This document shows positions 37,661 through 46,853 of a stretch of 64,000 nucleotides of DNA, in pieces. Source of the stretch: Ascidiaceihabitans sp034111945 (GTDB lineage Bacteria > Pseudomonadota > Alphaproteobacteria > Rhodobacterales > Rhodobacteraceae); contig JBLHSG010000019.1 of the NCBI GenBank assembly GCA_047626725.1, positions 19,166-83,165 on the forward strand, given 5' to 3'. The position numbers were made by a program, and so were the translations under genes. The notes under the pieces are model-generated. The model was given only the letters and a program-made list of their open reading frames with translations. It made no database searches and was not told the DNA's origin. Every line of letters begins with the position of its first letter. Position 1 is the first letter of the stretch.

Positions 37661-38545
37661 TTAGGCCCGTCGTCCGCGTGCCAAAATGTACAATCCAGAC
37701 GCCACAATCAGCCCACAACCCAGCAGCGTCGCCGTGTCGAGCGTTTCGTTAAACACCAGCACACCAAAACCCAAGCCAACCAAAAGCCGCGAATAACGAA
37801 ACGGGGTCACCACCGAAACTTCGCCCACGCGCATCGCCATCATCAACCCCGAATACGCCAGAACGCCCCAGACAATCGCGCCGCCCAATGCGCCCGTCGC
37901 CGTCAGGTTCGGGATGACAAATGGCACGCCGTTCCAGACAGAATACAACAGGCCCGCAACGATGATGGCCAGAAAACCGTAGAACCCCAGTACAGACGTC
38001 GTCAGGGAAACAGGCGCTGCACGTGTTGCCAAATCGCGCCCCGCAAATCCTAACATTCCCAACACTGCGAACACCGAAAAAACATCAAAACTACTGGCTG
38101 TGGGGCGCAGCACGATCATCACGCCGATCAAGCCAACAAAGATCGCAGCCCAGCGCCTGATCCCGACCTTTTCGCCAAAGAACACGGCTGCACCTGCGAC
38201 CACAACAATCGGGGTCGCCTGCAAAATTGCAGTGGCCGACGACAAGGTGCTGAGCGCGATGGCGAGCACGTAAAACAACCGACCAAAGACCTCGAAACAT
38301 GCGCGCACAATCATCGGGCGCGACAGGATTTGCGGGTTGCCCAAGGGCGCGCCACGGACCCGTGCGGCGATGGCAAACAGCAATGCGCCCCCTGCCCCAA
38401 AGATCACCAGAACCTGACCAATCGGCACAGTGGCGGACGCGACTTTTAGGAACATGTCTTCGACCGCGAAACCGATCATCGCCGCGACCATCCACAGCGC
38501 CCCGATCACGTTCGAGCGTGCGTCTGTTTTGATCACAGGTGCCAT
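37661..38545 (-). CDS. DMT superfamily (EamA) transporter
   Basis: A 294-residue inner-membrane protein with ten predicted helices formed by two EamA repeats. Seen: the N-terminal ALWMVAAMIGFAVEDMFLK, the repeat-1 end SSATAILQATPIVVVAGAAVFFGEKVG, and the repeat-2 equivalent ending NETLDTATLLGCGLIVASGLYIL. It probably exports amino acids, nucleosides or related metabolites; the direction and substrate are inferred from the family only. It is 6 bases downstream of rsgA. Confidence 0.88.
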   Translation of the reverse strand: MAPVIKTDARSNVIGALWMVAAMIGFAVEDMFLKVASATVPIGQVLVIFGAGGALLFAIAARVRGAPLGNPQILSRPMIVRACFEVFGRLFYVLAIALSTLSSATAILQATPIVVVAGAAVFFGEKVGIRRWAAIFVGLIGVMIVLRPTASSFDVFSVFAVLGMLGFAGRDLATRAAPVSLTTSVLGFYGFLAIIVAGLLYSVWNGVPFVIPNLTATGALGGAIVWGVLAYSGLMMAMRVGEVSVVTPFRYSRLLVGLGFGVLVFNETLDTATLLGCGLIVASGLYILARGRRA

Positions 38546-38551
38546 TTCGCG

Positions 38552-39619
38552 CTATTTCTTTTTGTGCTTTTGGATGGCTTTGATGGTTTTGCCCAAGACT
38601 TTGTCTTTGACCTTGCGCTGCGCCATGGTCGCGGAATTTGCGGCGTCTTCGTTCACCAGTTTTTGCCAGCGTGCTAGTCGGCTTGCATCCAGATCGCCTG
38701 CCTCGACTGCGGCGCGGATTGCACAGGATGGTTCAACCGTGTGCGAGCAGTCGTTGAATTTACAGTTGGTTGCCAGTTCTTCGATGTCTTCGAACACTTC
38801 GCCGACACCCGCCGCCGCATCGCTAAGCTGCAGTTCACGCATGCCCGGCGTGTCCATCACCACGCAGCCACTGGCAAGGAAATACAACTGCCGCCGTGTC
38901 GTCGTGTGGCGCCCGCGCGCATCGATTTCGCGGATGGCTTTGGTTTCGATTTCATCGGTTCCAGCCAGCGCGTTTGTCAGGGTCGATTTGCCAACGCCAG
39001 ACGTGCCCATGAACGCGACGGTTTGACCGGGCTTGCACCACCGCGCCAGTTTCTCGCGTGGTTCGCCCCCGCGCGCGTCCAGCACAACCACGTCGACCAG
39101 TTCGGAAATGCCGCGCGCCTGTTCGACGTAATCACTGGGGTCATCGCACAAATCCAGCTTTGTCAGCACCAACACGGGCGTCACGCCTGCATCAAATGCC
39201 AGTGCAATAAACCGTTCCAGTCGCGCGATGTTGAAATCCTGATTGCACGAGGTCACGACAAACGCCGTGTCGATATTGGCCGCGATCATTTGCACTTGGC
39301 GGTCAGAACCGGCGGCCTTGCGTTTGATCAGGCTTTTGCGATCAAGCAGGCGGCTGTCTTTGGGGATTTCGGCGTTGAACAGCATCCAATCCCCCACCGT
39401 CGCTGCGTGACCACCTGCAGGGATCATCGCGTCGATGCCATCGCCCACAACATGCGCGCCGTTGCGGTGCACCTCGCACACGCGCACGGGCGGCGTTGCG
39501 GCCATTTCATCAACGTCGGTTTGCGCCCAAAAGAACGCCTGCCAGCCCAATGCCCCTAGTGGCGACAATGGTTCGGCCTTTGGAGCATCGCCAAACAGTT
39601 GGGAATAATCCCTGCTCAT
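38552..39619 (-). CDS. rsgA: Ribosome small-subunit-dependent GTPase A
   Basis: A 355-residue circularly permuted GTPase in 30S maturation. An OB-fold comes first, then G4 VLTKLDLCDD, G1 P-loop GTSGVGKSTLTNALAG, G3 DTPGMRELQL, and the C-terminal zinc motif CKFNDCSHTVEPSCAI. I chose the ATG at 39619 (MSRDYSQLF); the open frame continues upstream without homology. It ends 6 bases before the DMT gene and is divergent from murJ. Confidence 0.93.
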   Translation of the reverse strand: MSRDYSQLFGDAPKAEPLSPLGALGWQAFFWAQTDVDEMAATPPVRVCEVHRNGAHVVGDGIDAMIPAGGHAATVGDWMLFNAEIPKDSRLLDRKSLIKRKAAGSDRQVQMIAANIDTAFVVTSCNQDFNIARLERFIALAFDAGVTPVLVLTKLDLCDDPSDYVEQARGISELVDVVVLDARGGEPREKLARWCKPGQTVAFMGTSGVGKSTLTNALAGTDEIETKAIREIDARGRHTTTRRQLYFLASGCVVMDTPGMRELQLSDAAAGVGEVFEDIEELATNCKFNDCSHTVEPSCAIRAAVEAGDLDASRLARWQKLVNEDAANSATMAQRKVKDKVLGKTIKAIQKHKKK

Positions 39620-39783
39620 TGCTGGTGTTTCATCTGGTATACGCCTTGCTGAATTCTGCCCCTGCATAGCGTAATTCCTGCACGTACTGCCATCAAAACC
39701 TGCACATCGCATCGCTAGATTGACAGGTGCCCCCGCTTTGGGTCAGTTACCCCAACCCTACGCAACACAAAGGTGCGCGCCCC

Positions 39784-41334
39784 GTGAAACCCATCCGCAT
39801 GATGTCAGGCTTTCTCACCGTCGGGTTTTGGACCTTGATGTCACGCATTCTGGGCTTTGTGCGCGAGATTTTAATCCTGTCGCTGGTCGGCCCCGGCCCG
39901 TTGATGGATGCGTTTGTTGCCGCGTTTCGTTTGCCCAACATGTTCCGCCGTTTCTTTGCCGAAGGGGCATTTAACGCCGCGTTCGTGCCGATGTTTTCGA
40001 AAAAGCTGGAGGGCAAAGACGACGCACATAAATTCGCCAATGACGCGCTAAACGGGCTTAGTTTGGTTGTGCTGGTTGTTGTTGCTATTTCAATGATCGC
40101 GATGCCGTTTCTGGTGCTGGCGACAGCGGGCGGTTACGCACAGGATGCACGGTTCGACACCACGGTGGGTTACGGTCGCGTCGTGTTTCCCTACATCTTT
40201 TTCATGTCATTGTCGGCGCTGTTTTCTGGCATCCTGAATTCCACGGGCCGGTTTGCGGCTGCTGCTGCCGCGCCCGTTTTGCTGAACATATTTGTCATCA
40301 TTGCGATGGTTGCCGCCTACTATTCTGGTGGCACGGTGATCAATTGGTTGATCTGGACGATCCCGCTAGCAGGCGTCGCGCAATTGGCGCTGACGTGGGG
40401 TGCTGCCGCGCGTACTGGGTTCAATTTGCGCATCGGTCGTCCGCGCTGGACCCCGGATATGAAACAAATGGTGGTGGTGGCGATCCCTGCGGCTTTGGCC
40501 TCGGGTGTGATGCAGATCAATCTGGTTGTCGGCCAATACGCGGCCAGCAGTTACGAAAGCGCGGTCAGCTGGTTGTTCGCCGCGGACCGGTTGTACCAAT
40601 TGCCGCTGGGTGTGGTTGGCATTGCCGTGGGCATCGTGCTGCTGCCCGATTTGTCCCGCCGCCTTCAGGCTGGTGACGAGGCCGGCGCGCGTACTGCCTT
40701 TTCCCGCGCAGCCGAGATTTCGCTGGCCCTGACCATCCCTGCCGCCGTCGCGTTGATGATCATCCCGCTGCCATTGGTGTCGGTGTTGTTCGAACGCGGG
40801 GCCACCGATTCTGATGATGCGGCAAACATCGCCGTCGCCGTGTCGATTTACGGATTGGGCCTGCCTGCGTTTGTAATCCAGAAATTCCTACAACCGCTGT
40901 ATTTCGCCCGCGAGGATACCCGCACGCCGTTCCGTTACGCATTGGTTGCGATGGTCATCAACGCGGTTTTGGCGATTGGTCTGATCCCTGTTGTTGGCTG
41001 GTTCGCCCCTGCAATCGGGGCCACGGTGTCAGGCTGGGTGATGGTTGCCTTGTTGGCAATTGGCGCACGTCGTTTGGGCGATGTGGCGCGGTTTGACGCA
41101 CAATTTCACAAGCGGATCTGGCGCATCGTTGCGGCGTCCTTGCTGATGGGCGCGTGCCTTTGGGCGGGCAATGTATCGCTCAGCCCTGCACTCGGCCTTG
41201 ATTGGATCAGGTACATCGCGCTGGTCACGTTGATCGGCATCGGGATCGTCAGCTATTTCGCGCTGGGGCAGTTGTTAGGCGCGTTCAAGCTGTCTGAAAT
41301 TAAAGGGGCCGTGCGACGTGGTGGGCGCGATTAA
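39784..41334 (+). CDS. murJ: Lipid II flippase MurJ
   Basis: A 516-residue MOP-superfamily membrane protein with about fourteen helices. Signature: TVGFWTLMSRILGFVREILI at the N-terminus, DAFVAAFRLPNMFRRFFAEG, FNAAFVPMF and RLYQLPLGVVGIAVG, all typical of MurJ/MviN. It flips lipid II to the periplasmic face for peptidoglycan synthesis. Start GTG at 39784 (VKPIRMMSG); ATG 39799 is possible. The stop is 1 base from the convergent rhomboid-like gene. Confidence 0.95.
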   Translation: MKPIRMMSGFLTVGFWTLMSRILGFVREILILSLVGPGPLMDAFVAAFRLPNMFRRFFAEGAFNAAFVPMFSKKLEGKDDAHKFANDALNGLSLVVLVVVAISMIAMPFLVLATAGGYAQDARFDTTVGYGRVVFPYIFFMSLSALFSGILNSTGRFAAAAAAPVLLNIFVIIAMVAAYYSGGTVINWLIWTIPLAGVAQLALTWGAAARTGFNLRIGRPRWTPDMKQMVVVAIPAALASGVMQINLVVGQYAASSYESAVSWLFAADRLYQLPLGVVGIAVGIVLLPDLSRRLQAGDEAGARTAFSRAAEISLALTIPAAVALMIIPLPLVSVLFERGATDSDDAANIAVAVSIYGLGLPAFVIQKFLQPLYFAREDTRTPFRYALVAMVINAVLAIGLIPVVGWFAPAIGATVSGWVMVALLAIGARRLGDVARFDAQFHKRIWRIVAASLLMGACLWAGNVSLSPALGLDWIRYIALVTLIGIGIVSYFALGQLLGAFKLSEIKGAVRRGGRD

Positions 41335-41335
41335 T

Positions 41336-42019
41336 TCAGCGCCGCTGCACCATCGCGCGCAGACGACCCAAGCCACCCGGCACCACGACAACTGACAAGA
41401 CAAAACCGCAGATGAACCCTGCAAGATCAGCAACCCAGTCCAGACCTGTGGCAAAGAAAATACCGAACACCAGTTGGATGCCCATCAGAAAACCGATCAA
41501 CTGAAACGCTTGCCATTGCTGCGTGCCTTGGATCAGCGCGCGCTGCCACAACAGGAACGAATACGCGCCGATCAGGCCATAGACACAGGGCATCGCCCCG
41601 ATCAGCCAAACCTGATTTGTCAGCAGTCCAAAAATGATCGCACCAAAGATACCGCTGAATACAAACACGATGACAACGGCCAGTTGCCCCATGACTTCGC
41701 CCACCATTTTGCCCAGCGCCAGCAGGATCACGCCCGCAAAAATCGCCCCCGTAAACGAGCCGTGCACAAACGGATAGGTCAGAAACCGCAGCATGAATTC
41801 GCCGCGCATCTGTCCCGAGGCCAGCATCCAATCAAACGACGGCCCATGAAAGCCGTAGTCGCGCATTGCAGCCAACCGCCAGCCGATAGCCTCGTTGCCA
41901 CCCAGCAGCCCATTTGCGCCCAACGTAAACGCGCCCTCGACACCCATAATCATCACAAACAAAATCCACACCACAGGCGGCAACGGGTTCAGCGGCGGGG
42001 CGTTGGGATCTTGGTGCAT
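41336..42019 (-). CDS. Rhomboid family protein lacking catalytic Ser and His
   Basis: A 227-residue polytopic membrane protein with the rhomboid layout: a short cytosolic N-terminus, first helix PVVWILFVMIMGVEGAF, an L1 loop with an arginine-containing YPFVHGS segment, and six helices. The serine motif GxSG is replaced by IGAMPCVYGLIGAYSF, and the helix-6 histidine motif is VADLAGFICGFVLS with aspartate where histidine is expected. It is therefore probably a proteolytically inactive relative. Role unknown. I take the ATG at 42019; upstream in-frame sequence overlaps trpS's leader region and has no homology. Confidence 0.8.
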   Translation of the reverse strand: MHQDPNAPPLNPLPPVVWILFVMIMGVEGAFTLGANGLLGGNEAIGWRLAAMRDYGFHGPSFDWMLASGQMRGEFMLRFLTYPFVHGSFTGAIFAGVILLALGKMVGEVMGQLAVVIVFVFSGIFGAIIFGLLTNQVWLIGAMPCVYGLIGAYSFLLWQRALIQGTQQWQAFQLIGFLMGIQLVFGIFFATGLDWVADLAGFICGFVLSVVVVPGGLGRLRAMVQRR

Positions 42020-42110
42020 CTGGCTACTCTTTATAAGGGGCTGTTGACGGGCTTTGCGCCCATGGGTAAGCCAGCTTAGCAGATTTGCCCAGAGCATCAG
42101 GACCAAAACC

Positions 42111-43136
42111 ATGACACAAACCACGTTTACCCCTCGCGTTTTCTCGGGCATCCAGCCATCAGGCGGCCTGACCTTGGGCAACTATCTGGGGGCGATCAAA
42201 CGGTTCGTAACGATGCAAGACGAGGTCGCGCAATCGATCTATTGCATGGTCGATCTGCACGCGATCACGGTCTGGCAGGACCCCAAAGATTTACAACACA
42301 ACACCCGCGAATTGGCGGCAGGGTTTATCGCATCAGGCATCAGCCCTGAAAAATCGATCCTGATCAATCAATCCCAAGTGCCAGAACACGCGCAACTGGG
42401 GTGGATTTTCAACTGCGTCGCCCGCATGGGCTGGATGCAGCGGATGACCCAATTCAAGGACAAGGCCGGCAAAAACGCGCAGAACGTGTCACTTGGGCTG
42501 TTCGGATATCCCGCGCTGATGGCCGCCGACATTCTGGTGTATCACGCCACGCACGTGCCTGTGGGCGAGGATCAGAAACAGCATCTGGAACTGACCCGCG
42601 ACATCGCGACCAAATTCAATCACGACTACGGCGTTGATTTTTTCCCGATCACCGAACCGGTCATCGAAGGTGCGGCGACCCGCGTGATGTCCTTGCGTGA
42701 CGGTGAAAAGAAGATGTCCAAGTCCGATCCTTCTGACGCCTCGCGCATCAACATGACCGATGACACCGACACGATCGCCAAGAAAATCCGCAAGGCCAAA
42801 ACCGACGCCGACGCGCTCCCCTCCGAGGCCAAAGGGCTTGAGGGCCGTGCCGAGGCGCGCAATCTGGTCAACATCTATGCGGCTTTGGCCGACATGAGCG
42901 TCGATCAGGTTTTGGCGGATGTTGGCGGCAAGAACTTTGGTGATTTCAAACCGATGCTGGCCGAACTGGCTGTGGCCAAACTGTCCCCGATCTCGGGCGA
43001 AATGGCGCGGCTGATGTCAGACCCTGCGGAAATTGATCGCATTTTGGCCAAAGGCGCGCTGCAAGCCCGCGAAATTACTGTGCCTATTTTGCAGAAAACC
43101 TACGACATTGTCGGCATGGTACGCCCCGCAGTTTGA
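42111..43136 (+). CDS. trpS: Tryptophanyl-tRNA synthetase
   Basis: A 341-residue class I synthetase charging tRNA-Trp. The N-terminal FSGIQPSGGLTLGNYLGAI contains the HIGH-equivalent (TLGN), and the KMSKS loop is KKMSKSDPSD near residue 205. Also seen: ADILVYHATHVPVGEDQKQH, the tryptophan-pocket region. The ATG at 42111 starts MTQTTFTPRVF. A terminator follows. Confidence 0.96.
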   Translation: MTQTTFTPRVFSGIQPSGGLTLGNYLGAIKRFVTMQDEVAQSIYCMVDLHAITVWQDPKDLQHNTRELAAGFIASGISPEKSILINQSQVPEHAQLGWIFNCVARMGWMQRMTQFKDKAGKNAQNVSLGLFGYPALMAADILVYHATHVPVGEDQKQHLELTRDIATKFNHDYGVDFFPITEPVIEGAATRVMSLRDGEKKMSKSDPSDASRINMTDDTDTIAKKIRKAKTDADALPSEAKGLEGRAEARNLVNIYAALADMSVDQVLADVGGKNFGDFKPMLAELAVAKLSPISGEMARLMSDPAEIDRILAKGALQAREITVPILQKTYDIVGMVRPAV

Positions 43137-43143
43137 TCCCGTA

Positions 43144-43169
43144 AGGTGGGCGTGTCGCCCACCTGTTTT
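43144..43169 (+). terminator. Terminator after trpS
   Basis: AGGTGGGCG (43144-43152) and CGCCCACCT (43156-43164) form a perfect 9-base-pair stem with a 3-base loop, followed by GTTTT. It starts 7 bases after the trpS stop. Confidence 0.8.
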
Positions 43170-43237
43170 CGTTTGCGCCTTGAAACCCGACGCATTCGTC
43201 CAAACATGTGATCTGCCCGAACACACGAAAGAACCGC

Positions 43238-43816
43238 ATGCCAGCTCCCAATCTTGACGCCTTGAACTTCCTGCTCACACGCCGTTCACGACCTGCCAAA
43301 ACGCTCGCAGGTCCAACACCGGATAACGCGACGCTGGAAAAATTGCTGACGGCCGCTGCGCGCACACCGGATCATGGCAAACTGGAACCTTGGCGTTTTA
43401 TCGTCATCCAAAAAGGCGCAATGGCCCGCTTGGCCGACGTAGCCCAAGCACGCGGAACGGCCCTAGACCTTGATCCAGAACAGATCGCCAAAGGCCGCAG
43501 TCAATTCGACCAAGGGCATCTGGCCGTCGCTGTCATCGAAGTCCACAAACCATCGCCAAAAGTTCCAGCACTTGAGCAAACCTATTCCGCAGGTGCGGTT
43601 TGTCTGGCCTTACTAAACGCCGCCCTCGCTGCAGGTTGGGGCGCAAACTGGCTTAGCGGTTGGACAAGCCATGATCGCGGGTTTATGCAAACTGCCTTTG
43701 ATCTTGCCGATCACGAACGCATCGCCGGTTTCATTCACATCGGAACAGAAACCTCGACTCCGCCAGATCGCCCACGCCCGGATTTAGACGCCATAACCAC
43801 TTGGATCGACGCATGA
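43238..43816 (+). CDS. Nitroreductase family FMN protein (YdjA-like)
   Basis: A 192-residue protein with the nitroreductase fold: FLLTRRSRPAKTLAGP (RRS FMN-phosphate contact), AAARTPDHGKLEPWRFIVI and GAVCLALLNAALAAGWGANWLSGW. The size and the PDHGKLEPWRF segment fit the YdjA subgroup. It reduces nitro compounds or related electrophiles using NAD(P)H; the natural substrate is unknown. The stop overlaps the next start (ATGA). Confidence 0.88.
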   Translation: MPAPNLDALNFLLTRRSRPAKTLAGPTPDNATLEKLLTAAARTPDHGKLEPWRFIVIQKGAMARLADVAQARGTALDLDPEQIAKGRSQFDQGHLAVAVIEVHKPSPKVPALEQTYSAGAVCLALLNAALAAGWGANWLSGWTSHDRGFMQTAFDLADHERIAGFIHIGTETSTPPDRPRPDLDAITTWIDA

Positions 43817-44508
43817 TCTTATCATCGTTTTTCGCCGCCCTCGGGCAATTTGGTGATCCCCGGTTTCGCCGTGTCATGGGCCTTGGCATTGTCCTGACGA
43901 TCGTGCTTTTAATCGGGGCAAGCGCTGGCTTTGTCTGGTTGTTGACCATGTTGGCCGGCGAATCCGCGTTCCTGCCCTTCTTGGGCGAAGTCCGCTGGCT
44001 TGACGATCTTGTCAGCTGGGGTTCGATCTTTTTGATGTTCTTCTTGTCGATCTTTTTGATGGTGCCCGTGGCCTCTGCCATCACATCGATGTTTCTGGAC
44101 GAAGTCGCCCAAGCCGTTGAAGACCGCCACTATCCAAACCTGCCACGCACCACGCCCGTGCCGTTTGGCGATGCCCTGCGCGACACTGTGAATTTTCTAG
44201 GTGTGTTGATTGGTGCAAACATTTTGGCGTTATTTGTCTATTTTTTGCTGCCAATCGGGGCCGTGTTTATCTTTTGGGGATTAAACGGATTTCTGCTGGG
44301 CCGTGAATATTTCATGCTGGCCGCGATGCGTCGGATCGGACGCGATCAGGCAAAAGTATTGCGCAAACAGCACATCGGAACCATCTGGGTTGCTGGCATC
44401 TTGATGGCCATGCCCCTATCGATTCCGTTCGTAAACCTGTTCATTCCGATCCTAGGTGCGGCAACATTTACCCACCTTTACCATCGTCTATTATCGAATC
44501 GAACCTAA
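43813..44508 (+). CDS. EI24/CysZ-like membrane protein
   Basis: A 231-residue inner-membrane protein with about five membrane segments, including GLGIVLTIVLLIGASAGFVW and IFLMFFLSIFLMVPVASAI, and the stretch ILGAATFTHLYHRL at the C-terminus. This arrangement fits the EI24 domain family, whose bacterial member CysZ is a sulphate channel. The ATG at 43813 overlaps the nitroreductase stop. The 3' end overlaps the convergent DUF1467 gene by 41 bases. Sulphate transport is only suggested by the family. Confidence 0.8.
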   Translation: MILSSFFAALGQFGDPRFRRVMGLGIVLTIVLLIGASAGFVWLLTMLAGESAFLPFLGEVRWLDDLVSWGSIFLMFFLSIFLMVPVASAITSMFLDEVAQAVEDRHYPNLPRTTPVPFGDALRDTVNFLGVLIGANILALFVYFLLPIGAVFIFWGLNGFLLGREYFMLAAMRRIGRDQAKVLRKQHIGTIWVAGILMAMPLSIPFVNLFIPILGAATFTHLYHRLLSNRT

Positions 44509-44758
44509 AGAAATCCATGTGTTCCATGGTGATCACTTCGGACAAAATGATGGCCGACACGATCCCCCAAATCACCAATGCAACACCGGTGGTGATCAGC
44601 GCTTTTTTCGGCAAATTGTGAACTTCGGGTGCGCCCGCGTGCGTGCCCGGTTCGACTTTACCCAAGTCACCTTGGGTTTTCACTTTGATCGGCAGCACCA
44701 CCAAAAACGTCATCCACCAGATGACGGCCAGCAGGACCAATGCGGATGTAATGCCCAT
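44468..44758 (-). CDS. DUF1467 family membrane protein
   Basis: A 96-residue protein with two membrane segments (ITSALVLLAVIWWMTFLVVLP and KKALITTGVALVIWGIVSAI) joined by a polar loop QGDLGKVEPGTHAGAPE. This matches the DUF1467 family, common in alphaproteobacteria and of unknown function. It follows the methylmalonyl-CoA epimerase gene by 3 bases on the same strand, a conserved pairing that suggests co-transcription rather than a known shared role. Confidence 0.82.
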   Translation of the reverse strand: MGITSALVLLAVIWWMTFLVVLPIKVKTQGDLGKVEPGTHAGAPEVHNLPKKALITTGVALVIWGIVSAIILSEVITMEHMDFFRFDSIIDDGKGG

Positions 44759-44761
44759 GAT

Positions 44762-45166
44762 TTACACCTGCTCCAGTTCGACCAAACACCCGTTAAAGTC
44801 TTTGGGGTGCAGGAACAAAACCGGCTTGCCGTGCGCGCCGATTTTTGGCTCGCCGGTGCCTAGAACGCGCGCACCTGTTGTTAGCAAATGATCACGCGCG
44901 GCGATAATATCATCGACCTCGTAACAGACGTGATGCATGCCACCGGATGGGTTTTTTTCCAAGAACCCGTTGATCGGGCTGTTGTCACCCAAGGGGTACA
45001 GCAATTCGATTTTGGTGTTTGGCAATTCGATGAAAATGACAGTAACGCCGTGATCCGGCTCGTCCTGCGGGTCGCCAACTTTGGCTCCCAAGGCGTTTCG
45101 ATACTGCGCAGCCGCCGCTTCCAGATCAGGAACAGCGATGGCGATGTGGTTGAGACGTCCAATCAT
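44762..45166 (-). CDS. mce: Methylmalonyl-CoA epimerase
   Basis: A 134-residue VOC-fold enzyme that interconverts (2S)- and (2R)-methylmalonyl-CoA in propionate and ethylmalonyl-CoA metabolism. Seen: IGRLNHIAIAVPDLEAAA (first metal histidine), DHGVTVIFIELPNTKIELL, GMHHVCYEVDDI and the final VLFLHPKDFNGCLVELEQ glutamate. I take ATG 45166 because the VOC fold begins right there; the open frame extends 20 residues upstream. Confidence 0.9.
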   Translation of the reverse strand: MIGRLNHIAIAVPDLEAAAAQYRNALGAKVGDPQDEPDHGVTVIFIELPNTKIELLYPLGDNSPINGFLEKNPSGGMHHVCYEVDDIIAARDHLLTTGARVLGTGEPKIGAHGKPVLFLHPKDFNGCLVELEQV

Positions 45167-45343
45167 GGCGGGCACTCCGGTTATCAATTTATCTGTGGTT
45201 ATGCGGCGGACACAAGCCACGCGCAAGGGACGGACCGCCGCACCCTGCCTTGCGTTTACTTTGCGTTATGCCTTGTGTTGTTAACATCTTGTTAGCCGTG
45301 ATTGCGTAACGTCAGGATAGAAATTCATTCAGCGAGGCTCACG

Positions 45344-46060
45344 ATGGACACTATTGATTCTTTCGCCCCGACCTTGCCTACCCCGACGGCAAATCGACCC
45401 CTTTTGGGCCTTACAGTGCTGGTCATCGAAGACAGCCGTTTCGCCTGCGAGGCCATGCGATTGCTGTGTTTGCGCAGCGGTGCCCGGATTAGACGCGCCG
45501 ACAGTGTGCGATCAGCGCGCCGCCATTTAAAAGTGTACCGGCCGACAATTGCGATCATCGATGTGGGCCTACCGGACGGCAACGGCATCGATTTGATTGC
45601 CGAACTGACATCAACATCACCGCGCCCCGAAGTGGTCATTGGCACATCAGGCGATGATTTCGAAAAAGACGTCATGGCCGCGGGTGCAGATGCGTATCTG
45701 GGCAAACCGCTTACGTCATTGGCCGTTTTCCAAGAATGCGTTTTGGCCTGTTTACCGCGTGACCGCCGCCCGAATGGCCCGCGTGTTTTGTCAGATGAAA
45801 ACGTAGAACCGGATCCATTGGCGTACCAGGATGACATTGCTCATGTCGCGGATGTGCTCGAGGAAAACAAAGACGAACGCGTGTTAGATTATGTCGCGCA
45901 ATTCACCAGTGGCGTTGCCCGAAGTGCGCGTGATCATGATCTGGCGCGTGCGGCAGAAGCGTTGGCTGATCGTCGCGCAAAAGGGCAAGCTGCGGCATCA
46001 GAAACGGCGCTGCTAGCCGGCCTAATCCAGAAACGGTTGGCCGAAAACATCGCGATCTAA
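45344..46060 (+). CDS. Orphan response regulator with novel C-terminal region
   Basis: A 238-residue protein. Residues about 22-140 form a receiver domain with the acidic pair in VLVIEDSRFACEAM, the phospho-acceptor aspartate in AIIDVGLPDGNGIDLI, the switch residue in VVIGTSGDDFEKD and the lysine in AYLGKPLTS. The last about 95 residues (QDDIAHVADVLEENKDERV onward) are helical and carry no DNA-binding motif that I recognise. No histidine kinase gene is nearby. I choose ATG 45344. It may act through protein-protein contact. Its neighbours are convergent or divergent. Confidence 0.8.
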   Translation: MDTIDSFAPTLPTPTANRPLLGLTVLVIEDSRFACEAMRLLCLRSGARIRRADSVRSARRHLKVYRPTIAIIDVGLPDGNGIDLIAELTSTSPRPEVVIGTSGDDFEKDVMAAGADAYLGKPLTSLAVFQECVLACLPRDRRPNGPRVLSDENVEPDPLAYQDDIAHVADVLEENKDERVLDYVAQFTSGVARSARDHDLARAAEALADRRAKGQAAASETALLAGLIQKRLAENIAI

Positions 46061-46069
46061 GACGTGCCC

Positions 46070-46795
46070 TTACAGCGATGGGTCGTCATGTGGGCGCACC
46101 AATCGCGTCAGATCGCTAAGACGCTCGATCTGACGTCCGTCGCTTGAAAAATTGGACGGGTTCAACCACGCGGCAAATGCTTCTTTTAGCGCCGGCCATT
46201 CAAGGTCGATTGCTGCAAACCATGCTGTATCACGATTGCGGTTTTTGACGATCGCCGCTTGGCGGAATACCCCCTCGTAGCTAAAGCCAAGGCGCTGTGC
46301 TGCGCGTCGTGACGGCAGGTTCAACGCGTTACACTTCCATTCGTAGCGCCGATACCCTGCGTCAAACGCCCACGCCATCATCAGATACATCGCTTCGCTC
46401 GAGGCACGCGTGTTTTGCAACGCCGGGCTCATGTTGATGTGACCAACCTCGATTGAACCAGCCGTCGGATTGATCCGCAAAAAACTCGCGACACCCTCGT
46501 AAGCACCCGTTTCCAGATTACGGATCGCGTAGAAAATCGTATCGGTCATTTCTTGGGCTTCACGCGCCCAGCGATAGTACTGCGATGCCGATGAAAACGG
46601 GCCGTAGGGCATGTAATCCCAAACGTGATCGTGCCCTTCAAATGCACGAAACAAAAGCGCGCCGTGCTTCTCGGCTTCCAACAACTCTAGCTGGGCATAG
46701 CGCCCTTTTATGACTTCAGGAAAAGGCGCGGCAGGAGGGGTCCAATCAGAAACCAGATTGCCAACGGGGCGTTCGGAAGAATGTGTTTTGCTCAT
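46070..46795 (-). CDS. GNAT family N-acetyltransferase (RimJ/RimL type)
   Basis: A 241-residue acetyltransferase. The RimJ/RimL-like fold shows GRYAQLELLEAEKHGALLF at the start, FYAIRNLETGAYEGVASFLR, EVGHINMSPALQNTRASSEA and the acetyl-CoA and C-terminal part KCNALNLPSRRAAQRLGFSY, which is typical of proteins acetylating N-terminal or small amine substrates. The substrate is unknown. ATG 46795 begins MSKTHSS. It ends 9 bases from the convergent response regulator gene. Confidence 0.87.
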   Translation of the reverse strand: MSKTHSSERPVGNLVSDWTPPAAPFPEVIKGRYAQLELLEAEKHGALLFRAFEGHDHVWDYMPYGPFSSASQYYRWAREAQEMTDTIFYAIRNLETGAYEGVASFLRINPTAGSIEVGHINMSPALQNTRASSEAMYLMMAWAFDAGYRRYEWKCNALNLPSRRAAQRLGFSYEGVFRQAAIVKNRNRDTAWFAAIDLEWPALKEAFAAWLNPSNFSSDGRQIERLSDLTRLVRPHDDPSL

Positions 46796-46853
46796 AAACG
46801 CGACACTAGGCGGGTAATTGCCAAGCGCCAAGCCCTGATAGGTTTAGTTCAGC

